From: Chrysemys picta bellii
Lineage: Eukaryota; Chordata; Testudines; Emydidae
Direction of reading: 5' to 3'
DNA length: 64,000 nucleotides
Assembly: GCF_011386835.1 (NCBI RefSeq)
Contig: NC_088792.1
Coordinates: 42,212,882 to 42,276,881 of the forward strand
Shown: positions 27,001-39,000 of the stretch, piece after piece
Position numbering within the stretch: position 1 is the first letter of the stretch
How the letters are laid out: each line of letters starts with the position of its first letter
Translations under genes and position numbers: made by a program
The notes under the pieces: model-generated
What the model saw: only the letters and a program-made list of their open reading frames with translations
What the model was told of the DNA's origin: nothing
The model's database searches: none

Positions 27001-30000
27001 CTAGTTTCGTGGGGCAGGACAGGGTTGGAGCAGAAACAGCAGGCGACATTGATTATGGGGGTCCCCATTAAAATGTTCTGGGTGGGGCACTGGGTCTGGG
27101 TATGCAGCTACAGTGCATGACTGTACTGCAGCATTTTCATCCTGTAGCCAAGCTGTCAGTTCTCATAGCAGCTGGTTATGTGCACTGTTCTGTGCCAGTT
27201 GGGCCCTCAGTATCACATTATCACATGGAGCAGGGTGGGCTGCCTGTGTAGAGCTCGGTTCTGTGTTGCGAGCTGGGATAATTGGGCTTTAAGCTTGGGG
27301 AGTTCCTCTTGGGAGGGTCAACCCGTTCAAGCATCTCCACTACCCTGTAGGGCATGCTAGACAGGGAGGGGTCCAATGCCTCCACAGTCCTCCAGGGTAG
27401 GCCTTCACCAAAGCGAGAGTGGTGCAGACAAACTGTCAGGATTCTGGTCAGGGCAGTTGGGACCAAAGGTCAGAGCAGGGTCAAACCTGAGCCTGAGAGT
27501 AGCAGAGGAATTTGTGGTTGAGTTTCAGGCTGGGGTCAATACCAAGAATCAGAGACCAAGTCAGGTTAAAGGGTCTGGGTCAGGAGGTGAGGTCCAAATC
27601 AAGCCGAGGTCAAAGCCAGGAGTTCAAGAACAGGGATCGAGAATGGTCATGGCAGCTACAGGAGATCCATACCATTGCCTGGACTCTTCCCAGAACATCT
27701 CTTGGGTTTATATAAGGTGGGGAGCCATTCGGGAGCCATGTAGCTGCTATCTGTCAGACCCCCTGAGGCGGGACTTCCCATGGTCTGTGTCCACAGTGGG
27801 ACATGGGTAGTGGAGCATGAACTGGTAATAGCTTCTGGGTTTGAGACCCTCTGGGTCTTACAAAATGGACCACTGGCCTGATCCTGTGGTCCTTTGATTT
27901 TGCTCCATTTTTCATTAACTCTGTCTGGAGTAGTTAAATCCCACTTATGGCCCTTTTAGAATATTCAGACTTCAGAGACCAGGCCTGAGACAAATGATTT
28001 ATAAAAAGCTGTTATCCTGGCTTGTGTTACAAGTCTGAGGTAATTTGATTTACTTGTTTCTAGGGTAATAATTTCAGTGCCAAGCAAACAGTTTTCTGGA
28101 TGGCTAAAGTAAGACAGATTTGACTTTTTCAGGTAATTTGAAAGGCCTCTGCAAAGCAATAATAGACAAAACAAGGAGCTAATCCGATTAGGCCTTGGCC
28201 TTTTTTTAGTATCCAACAGTTAATGTCAAGACAGTTGACTGCTGAGTGCTTCCTTTGTTTCTCTGCACCAGCATTGCCAACTAAAAACAATAATAAATAT
28301 CAATGATTTTATTAACTATATTAATCACTTAAGTTGACTCACATTTGCTGCATCTTTTCATTTGGTTTATTCCTGTAGGCTACGCTCTCTGGATACTTCT
28401 GTGTGTGTGATCCAGGCTGGACAGGCATCAATTGTACAGAAAACATCAATGAGTGTTCTAGCAACCCTTGTCAGAATGGTGGAAGCTGTACTGATGGAAT
28501 TAATGGCTACTCCTGTGAATGTACAAATACCTGGACTGGACCTCAGTGTCAGACTCCCCAGCAAGGTAACATGAAAAGCATAGTGACTGAGAACTGAAGC
28601 GCCACCCTATCAATCTGATATCCATAAAATGCATTTGGATTAGAGGTGAGGTTTATAAGGGAAAAGTTTTACCCGTTGGGTTTAAACTATGAGAGGCAGT
28701 GGAAAATAGATCCTGAGCCAAAGTCCATGTGAGTCTTTCCCACTCCTTCAGTGAACTCTTGTATTAAGCCCATAATGCTTAAAGCTTCTAACCCCACGTG
28801 TTTAACAACAATAGCATAACAGACCGGTTGAATTTTAAGCCTACTAGCCTTGACTAGTCCCTTTAAATCCTAAAATTAGATTTTTGTAGTTAGATAGAGA
28901 TCTTCAGAATCCTGACCATGTGTGTACTAATCCAGATGGGAAGGAGGATTTGCGGTAGGGATAATAGAATCACAATCGAACAGAATGAAGTTTGCTTTTG
29001 ATTTATACAGTATAATGTATTTCATACTCGGTTTGCCTCAAAGGGCTTTAAAAAAAAAAGAGTTAGATTCTGTTAACGCAATGACTATCTGCTTCAAGCA
29101 AATGCGGCAACTATTAGGCCTAACTAGTAGTCGCTACGCAGTCTGGTACGTTAGAACTTATGTGACAAAGAGAATGTTGTCCATGAAACCAGGATGATCA
29201 CTATTTCTTTTCAAGCAGTGTTACAGAATCTTTAATTTTTACCCAGTACAGCAGCCGGTGACAAGAAATAGACTTCAGTTTAAATGTTTTAGCTGAAATA
29301 TAGTACCTCTAAGTCACAGTGCACCTCATCACCCTCAGTGTGACTACTACATTGCAGAACCAATGTAGAATAGTAGCCTATACCGGGACTTAACTTTATG
29401 GCTTTCTGACACTGAAGCAGCCTGGATCTACAATCAAGGAATGGAGAAAGATAGTCAGACCGTATGGATCCCAGTGGCTTAGAAACTGGGGCAGGGGGGA
29501 AGTGCTGAAAACTTTGAAAAAGTTGAAACAGCAGCTGACCAAATGCGTCCTCAGCCAAAAACATAGCATCATTGCAGTTCATGGAGATTAGAGAGGGAGA
29601 GCTAAACGAGGCCCTGAAGTACAAATAAATTAATTTTCATAAAGTAATATCAAGGTGCCGTTCCACTGACACACACCCGTCCCTGTCTCCCTCCCCCCCC
29701 CCGCCAGCATCAGTTTGTCACAGTGTGGCTCTACAACTTCGTATGTATTGTAGACAGCTGTGTGGGCTGGTAGCATCACCTGACATTACAGTTGGCTGAC
29801 ACTTCCCATTATAAGACCCTGTTTTTAGTTGCTTAGACCTTTGCCAGACTTTAACTATCCAGGCTGAAATTTTCCATGCTGGGTGTCTGCCTCAAGCATT
29901 AATTTTATTTAAATAAATAAAATAAACCCTTAGTTGAAATGGTTCCGCCATTTCTAAGAAAAAGGCTAGGGAGAAATACATTGTTTTTCACTGTAAAAAA

Positions 30001-33000
30001 AAAAATCCTGGTGACCTTTTCTTTGAAAAAGCTCTAGCACACCCATGCTTTGGAGCAGGGACTTGAAATTTGTCAGAGAGATGGACTTTGTGTCAGAGAT
30101 GTGCCTCTCTGTGAAAATCTACCTACATTTGGCCAAGTTTATAAGCTTCTAAAAAATTGCAATTAGCGCATGCTTAGTAGAGACTTGGTAGAGCTTAGCT
30201 TGGTAGAGCATGCTCAAGCCTCTCATGACTCCTAATACTAAGAAGACTGCATGTGCGCCATCCCCTCAGAGCAACTGAGCATACTCCTGTCCAAAGCTTG
30301 AAGCGGTACTTTCTCTATAATGGCTGGTCTTGGCTGCTGCAGGCTATGATAGAGCCAGCCACTGGAATTGAGAGCAGAGAGCTGGAGTGTCCCCTGCTCT
30401 CAATGACCTCCCGATGGCATTCAGGCAGCATGGAGGAGGAAGCTGTCTGATTCAAATGTAGAGAGGATATGAACTGGACCTGGAGCTTTTCAGGGGAGAA
30501 AAATGGAGGAGTATATTTGAACAAGAAACCTGGGTGAGGGGCGGAGCCTGGAAGTGGTTGGGGCAAGGTCTGGGAATGAGGGAAGGATGTGAGGGGCAGC
30601 CAGTGCGTGGGAGGAAACTGATATTGGATGAGGAGCTGGGGGAGAGATGGACTGGCAGGGCAAGAACAATGAGACTAAGAACGAGTGGGATGTGAGGAGA
30701 GGAAACAGATCTGACAAGAAGCTAGGGTGCCGGGGCAGAATTGGGATTGGCTGGGTAAAGAGACTGGGACAAGAAGCCAGGAGGCGAGGACACTTAACTT
30801 GGCCGAGAAGGAGGGATTGGCTTGGCTGCAGGGTAATGGGAGGCAGTGGAGATGGGAAACATGGGGGAAAAGAGTAGCTTGAGGCCAAAGAGAGAGAGAG
30901 CGAAGTTGCGGAGGAAACTGGGAATGGCTGGACAAGGAGACTGGGGACAAGGACTGGGAGGACTGGAAATAACTGGGCAAATATCTGTGAAACCTGCTGG
31001 CAAATTATCTCATCCCCCTCTAGTGTTGGTCCACATAAAGTATAATATCATACTGTTACTATCAGTTACTGTATTAGCTTAAGTGGCAGAGCTCTGTGTG
31101 GTGGATCTATAGATTCCAAAAGCTTGTTGATGAACCATGTGGGTATCAATATGATAACACATAATGCAATTTCTGTGTGACCAGTTTGTTTTTAAAACCT
31201 GAAATTACACATAAAAGAGCATGTAAAAGAACATTATTAAGATTCCAAAATCAAGCACTCAAATGTTAGGAAATGGCAGGTCTATGAAATTTTAATTTGC
31301 CCCCTTTGTGCATGTGCATCATGATACAGTATTTAATTACATGATCACTCACTATTTTTTCCACAGGACCCCTGCCTTATTCAGTGTATAGGATGGGCCT
31401 GTTCCGGGGATGATCAGGGCTGAGTAATGGAAGAGGCTGTTGTCTGTAGGACCCTTGCCTCATTTGTTGCAGAAGTTGAAAGGTGTACAGTAAATGCGTC
31501 AGGAGATCGCAGGAAGAGGAAGGATGATCTCATGGTTAAGGCAATTGACTGCTGGCCTGGAGAACTGTATTCTATAGCTATCAGTGCTACAGAGTTCCTA
31601 TTTGATGCTAGGCAAGACACTTAAACCACACTTTTCACGTGACGGAGGTCACTAATTGTGTGTTGCTTATTTTCTGTGTGCCCAACCTGAAATGCTGGGG
31701 TCTGATTTGCAGAAGTGTTGAGCACTCACAGCTGCAATTGAAGTCAATGGGGGCTGTGTTTTGAACATATTCATTGCTACATTCTGCTAAGTACTCCGAA
31801 AACTCAGGTTCTAGGTGTCTCAAATTGGGCACCCAAAACTGGTGGATACTTTTGACTTTAATCTCTCTGTGCCTCAGTTTGCCATCTGTAACATGGTGAT
31901 AATACCCACTCATCTCACAGGCTGTTGTGAAAATAAATTAAGTAGTGTTTGCAATGCATTTAGATACTACAGTGATGAATGCCATGAGTAAATTAGTAAT
32001 TCTGCCTTCATAACAGTTTTTGAATAGTGTGAAGTCAATAAGGCATGGTGCCCAACAATGAGAAGAAAACAAATTATTGACTGACTGCTAATTAACTGAG
32101 CATTGTTCATTTGGTGCACTGAATGAGTCAGGGCTCCTGTGGAAAAAATAGTATGTTATCATGTAATTAAGGGCTGTATCATAATGCACAAGCCCAGGTA
32201 ACCTTAATTCTGCTGTTTTCTAACTTTTGAGCACCTCACTTTGCAACCTTAATGTTTTTTAAATGTAGTTTTAATTTATTTTTGGCTTTGTTTCTTTTGT
32301 TTTGTTTTCTTTTCTTTTGTGCATGTAATTATAACTTTGGAAGGCATATGGAGCATAACTCTTTTAAATAGCCATTTTGATAACTGTTTATATTTGGAGA
32401 TATTTCTGGCTATAACTGTTTATATTTGGAGATATTTCTGGTTACATCCTATTTTCTCCTATTTTTTTCTTCTCTTGATTCTTTTCATTACTAAGCACAC
32501 TTGTATGAAAATTAGATTTTTGTTCCTGAATTATTCAAAGGAAAGGCAGTTAAAAATTGGAATATCTCTCCCATGGGAAATTCTGATCTTTCAACATTTG
32601 TTTTAGTCCTGAATCTGGACAAAATGTCAAAATATCAGGTTTTTTTGTGGAATGAAAAGTTTTGAAATATTTTGGTTAGAAAATGATGAAATATTTTATT
32701 TGAACATTTCCAATCAAACCCAAACATTTTGACATTCCCCGAATAAAAATGTTTTATTTCAATTTGTTGAACTGAATTGGAATATTTATTTAATTTGGAT
32801 TCAGTTGGACATTAAACTGCATCTGTCTATGGTTCCATGGGGCTTCCTGGGAGTTGTAGGTTCAGATGCCGCATGACCCCATTCTCCCTAATGGGACAGG
32901 TTCTTTTGCCAGACTACATCTCCCATGATGCACCACACAGCTCGGTTAGAGAGGTGACTACTGTGCATCATGAGAGATGTGATCTGGCCAGGGAGTAAGA

Positions 33001-36000
33001 CCCACAGAAGAGAATGAGGACATAAAGCACCTGTATTACAACTCCTAAGACGCATCATGTCAGCATAGGCATATGCAGTATAATGTTGAACAAAGCTGAA
33101 ACAAAAAGTTTTAGTTCAAGTTGAACCAGCAGAAACAAAATATTTTATTTTTCCTCACAGAAAATCAAAAATGTTTTCAAAATCTGAATTTTCCTGTGGA
33201 AAAATTTTGTTTTTGCAGAAACAGCATTTTCTATCAAAAAGTCATATTGATGGAAAATTCCCAGCTATCGGTAATTCTTAGCCTTCTTTTGCTTATTACT
33301 CACCTGAGGTCACTCTGTTCTCTGTAAATCCCAGCCATTCCTCTTATACATATGTTTCTCACCTTTTTTCCCCTAAATGTTTACCAAATCAAAAGTTATG
33401 GTAAAGGATTTCACTCTATTTACTTCAGTGCAGGAATAGCTGTAATTAATCTATTTTGTTTTGTTTTTTTCCTGCAGTTTGTGGAGGGTTTCTTTCGGGC
33501 TCCAATGGGTCATTCAGCTACCCTAACAATCCAGGCAGTGAGCAGTATGATCACCGGGTCAGCTGTGCTTGGGTTATCCGAACTAACAACAACAAGGTAA
33601 ACTACAGTGCACCTAAAAATAAATCACCGTACTGGAATGAGTAACTGTCAGTTAATCAGCACAACCATAACTATGACCAGGAAGTGTTACTGGAGTCAGG
33701 AAAAATGACTTCAGGGGATGAATTTCAGTCTGAGGGAAGGACTGTTAATTCAAACTGTCAAACAGGTAATAAATGCTAAAAGTATTCAAAGGTGAGCTGA
33801 AATACTTTTTATGCATCATGGCCCAAATTCAAGTTTCTTTCTTTCTTTCTCTTCCAGCTATCAATTATAAGCCTGGCCACCAAAAATCATGAGATCTTTC
33901 TAAAAGAATTAATTTTAGTTTCTTTTTATCAGACTTCATGTTTCTGAACCTTGATGGTGCACTTGAGTTACATTTTTATGCTTTTCTTCATGACCACAAG
34001 GTTTAGAAATTTACTTGAAAAAACCAGCTGAGATTCTCATATAATCACTTGCCTTCAGGAGCAGGGACTTTAAGAACAAACAGCAAATATTGAAGACTCA
34101 TGATAGACTTGCAAGAGTTGGCAAAACCAAACACCACATACTAACACCTAAATAGTACAGAAACCATATTTCTTACACTTTAGGTTTGGGGATGTGATTC
34201 ATTTATAGCTGCATTAGAAATATTAATGAATATCCGATAGGGATCAGTTCTGCACTGTGATGGGTTAGTTGGTAGGCTGGTAGTCTAGATGACCTTGCAG
34301 CATTCATTATCCGTGTCTAATCTCTGAGTCTGTGAAATGTAGAATCCTGAATTCACATCTTCAATGGTTGAGAATAAGAAAAACTGATCTAAAAATTGTG
34401 ATACTTTCTCAGGGTGCCCAGATTGTGAGTGACTTTGTTATCCTACTCCCTCCAATAGGAAGATTTGCTTGTGCTTAACTGGATGTCAGCTCCCTGACAC
34501 CACCAGTCTGGTAGCTACCCAGAGAATATCCTTGGGGCTCTGCCAGCCCTTACTTTGCCTTGCAGATTAACAATAGGTGCAGACCAGTCCCCGAGCTCCC
34601 TTGAAGTGTTTCCCTGGAATGTCTAGCCCTTAACCACTGGACACGCTCAGAAATTACCAAGTAAACTGTCCCCAAAAGAACCATGCGCACACCATCTTGT
34701 TTGGTTCATCTGAGGATTAGCTCCAATATAACATCACAGCACTGGGATACAGATATAGTGAAAACCATCATAAGTTTATTATCAAAGGCTAAGATCTAAG
34801 ATACCGTGAATAAGGATAATGGTGGAAATAGAAGTGGGTACATATAAAACAAAAAGTATAAAATGCTTCCTAGAGTCCAAACTTAACTCTAACTGGCTAA
34901 AAGTAGTTTGTCTCATCTAAACCATCAATGTGGCTGGGTTTTCCCTTTCATGAATGCAAAAAGTGCTGTCCTTTTTGCTTCCTAAGTGAAGGATGAAGGG
35001 GTGTCTTTTTACATACTTGTTATATTGCCCAAAGACATTGTTTTGTCCCCAGTGTCAGGGTGACCCCATGGTTTATTCCCTATTGTCAGCACACCCTCAT
35101 GTTCACATCCTATGCAAACGGGCTTCCACTGCTTACAATGCTTATTTTACATGTGAACCAAAGCAGATAGGTGAATCCTTTATCTGATCAAAACCTGCTT
35201 GTCAACCCTGCTTTGATTCAGACTTTAAAATGTATTTTCCAGTATATATACACAACTCCTTAACTATCATCTGTACATACATCTTACAATGATTATGTTA
35301 ATATTGATAACATAAGCTTTTTCTAGATACCTCACTTGACCCTCTTTGGATAAATACTATGAAAGCAGTATGCAAGGTGTAGTGAGTTTGTTAGGCCTGT
35401 TAGGAGTTACTGTTACAGAACAGTGAACTCTTTGCCCATTGGCACCAATGGGCCTCTGTGTCACACAAATATACTTTATGCCTACACATATATTCTGATA
35501 CTAATTTGGGATCAAAATTTCTAATTTTATTTTAAAAAATTGTACAGCATTTCAGTTCCTGTTTAAGGATAAGATTTCTTGCCTGAAGATTAACTTTTCT
35601 CGTTTTTTAATCTTTATACTTCAAGAATAATAATTAACCAAACTCTGTTGATTACTAGAAGTTTATACAAATGCTATGTGCCTGATCCTCAGCTTTAAAT
35701 CCATATAGCACCATTGACATCAGTAAAGCTACACTGAAGTACACCAGCTGATGATCTGTATCTTACTAAACTGCTGTATGCCATTATTTGGCTACAGTAG
35801 GTTCATAAAAGGAAGAATTTATATCCACAAAAGAGCCTTTAGTTTTGTAGCTGAAAGGAAGATACTTAAAACAATATAAAGAATGGGAATATGCTTGTTA
35901 ATTAATTATATACCATGAAGAAAATAACATAGTGAAACTCTAATCAAATATTGCTAGGTTATCCTGTATTTCAAACTCTTAACATTATACCATCATCAGA

Positions 36001-39000
36001 TTTAGCTCTGAGGATCCTAAAATGAGTATCCTGAGTAACTATTAGTTTATAGGAATAGTAATGTTAGGAATTAAGTCCTCCTAGACAACTTTTCTGTCTG
36101 TCTGGATCTTTCTTTATCTCCTTTCCTTTCTTTTGACCTTTATGATTACTTAATACCTTCCTCTGTCTTGGGTTTTTTGTTTGTTTAGTTTTCTTCAGGA
36201 AATTTCATAATTTCTCTGAAGCTTGTCACTGATGTGCACAATTGTGTGGACAGATATATCTGCTCCATACAGGGTTACTATGTAAACAATATCTAATCAC
36301 TCTTACAATTGAAACTTTAGATCACAGATGGACAAATACAATGATCTAATTTCTGCTATTTCCTGTTAGATTCTGCGTATTACTTTCCCATTCTTCCAAC
36401 TGGAAGCACACAGCAGCTGTAATTCTGACTTCCTTCAAATTCATGATGGGGACTCAGCATCAGCATACATGCTGGGAAAATACTGTGGCTCATCTCACCC
36501 GCCTGAGCTTTTCAGTACCCATAATTCCTTGTATTTCTGGTTCCGTTCTGACCACTCGATTAATGCAGGAGGATTTACAGTTAAATGGGAGTCTCGGGAA
36601 CCAGGTACGTTTTAAGAGTTGTCAGGTAATGTACCAAAAAAGGGGGAAAAGGTCATTATGTCCTACTTGGTTAGTAAAGGTCAAGAGCTGAAGGACAAAG
36701 TTTGACTAAGAGTAAGGTAGAAAAGATGGCCCATGAGCTATCTGTAGATGCTCTGAATCAAATTCTAACTAACTACAGGCTGGACAATATTTACTAGGAT
36801 TTTGCTTTAGTTTTTATGGTTGTTTTGCTCTTCCTATGAGGGATTCTCCAAAGTTTATTAGGATCCTAGGTTATATATTCCTGGGGACTTTGGGATTTTT
36901 TATTATCATTTATCCACTGGGCAAGTAAGTTTTTTTGTCTCTGTCACCAGGGCTGGCTCCAGGCATCAATGCAGCAAGCAGGTGCCTGGGGCGGCCAAGG
37001 GAAAGGGGCGGCACGTCCGGCTCTTCGGCGGCAATTCAGCGGAAGGGAAGGACCTGCCACAATGGAGCTGCCGCCGAAATGCCACTGATCATGATTGCAG
37101 CTTTTTTTTTTTCCCCCGCCGCTTGGGGCGGAAAAACCGTGGAGCCAGCCCTGTCTCTCACTGTCAGTTTGCAGAAGACTCAGCTAATGAGAATAAAACA
37201 GTCCCTTTAAACATGACAGTTATGTATCAAAATTTCAAACAACTTGACTTTCTCTGTGCAGTTATCTCTTATGTTTGAATTCCTGAAAACAGCATTTGCA
37301 TGATCTTTCGGTGGACTGGGCAGTTCCTTTCTTGAAGTAGATCATTAACTTGGGCCTCTTTCAGGACAGCCAGGGAAGGGCAAATTCACGTTACTTAATT
37401 TCAACCCCCAAAACACTCTGGGTTCGAAAGCTTGACTAGAACTTTAAAATTATTGTGTCCAAATACTGCCTAGGAGGGATCACAGGGAGAAAAAGGGATA
37501 GAGGAGAGGGAGGGAAAAAGTCCAGTGAGTAAAATGCACCAGAGAAAGGGCATCAATACAGAGAATGAAAAAAGAATCAGAGGGAGAGAAAAATGTTTAT
37601 TGAATAAACTAGATGTAGTATGTGTACAACTTACAAATCACCCACTTGTGCTACCCACCCTTTGCTGTGGGAAGGATTATTCTTCTACCCTGAGTACATA
37701 CTTTAATTGGAAAAACTTTAAAAATAAATTGTATCACCTTTGGAGTAGCGTAAAAAGTGGGGGATTAGGTTTTTAAAAAAGCTCATACATTCAGCCTAGT
37801 TCTGTGAACCCCAAAAGAGGCCTGTGTGTTTGCTTGTTCCATCTCTAAAGATATTTTCACTAAGTTACGGAGTTACCCATTTTTTTAAAAATTAGAGCTA
37901 TGCATCTACAGGCTGGTCTACACTGGGGACATACATCAGCATAGCTATGTCACTTAGGGGTGTGAAAAATCCACACACCCCAGACATGTTGCTATGCCAA
38001 CCTAAACCCTGGTGTAGATAGTGGTAGGTGGATGAAGAATTATTTCATTGACCAAGCTACTCCTTCTCAGGGAGGTGAATTACCTATACCAACGGGAGAA
38101 CCCCTCCCATGGGCATAAGTAGTGTCTACAATGAAGTGCTACAGCAGCAGAGCTACAGCTGCACCACTGTAATGTTTTCAGTGTAGACACATAATTTTAG
38201 AAAATATTTGGAGTTCTATTTTTATTGTTCATGGATTTCCTTAAATGTAAATCTTGAGAAGGAAAAAAAATGGGTTGATTTGATATATCTGATAACCTAA
38301 AACAGTCCATAAACTCCATCATTAAGGGATGATTTAGCTTTGGCGGTTACATACATTCTAACTAAGTTGGATGAAAGAGTAAAGTAATTCTGTGGTTTTT
38401 TTCCCTCTTGTTTAGAATGTGGTAGTGAACTAACAAATACTTATGGCTCAATAAACTCGCCGGGATACCCTGGTAACTATCCTCTGAACAGAGATTGTTA
38501 CTGGACCATCTCAACCAATCCAGGCCTTCTCATCACATTTGCCTTTGGCACACTGCGTCTAGGGCATCATGATAATTGCAGCTATGACTATCTGGAGGTA
38601 AAATTTCATCATTCTGGCAATGTTATTGCAAAACAAAATATTACACCCTTTTTGTTTCAGACAGAAAAGTAATGCTGGCAGGATAAATCACAAGCTGAAA
38701 TAGTCACTTACAACTCATCAACCACACAGACATGTACACAACAAGAGTGAAATCCTGCCCCATTGAAATCAGTAGAGGAAACCAGTAAAAGTTTTGTTAC
38801 TGACTTCAATAGAGCCAGGATTTTACCATGAATCGCTGGTGGGAAACTTATTTAGCCTTAAAAAGCCCAGTCTCTAGAATTCTGGTCAGACATACACCCG
38901 CAGGGAATTAATTGTAGAAACAAAAAGTGTGAGAGAAATAAATATTGTACCACAGTACATGTCTTGACATGTGAGATTTAGGCCATGTCTCAGATACAGT

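Larger units (their letters stand above)
22372..27862 (-). mobile_element. Decayed Ty3/Gypsy LTR retrotransposon, minus strand
   Basis: 5.5 kb bounded by direct LTRs (22372-22818 and 27434-27862) that begin TGTCAGG and end TTACA on +. Flanks AGATG and AAATG fit a 5-bp target duplication, and the flanking DNA rejoins as a CR1 tail. Next to the left LTR the minus strand reads CCTTTGGGAGGGGTAA, a polypurine tract. Minus-strand remnants appear in element order: Gag (about 26800), protease (about 26000), reverse transcriptase (25100-25500), integrase (23350-23970). All are broken by stops, frameshifts or insertions, so the copy is dead. Order and motifs fit the vertebrate Gypsy/sushi-type group (inference). 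Confidence 0.85.
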
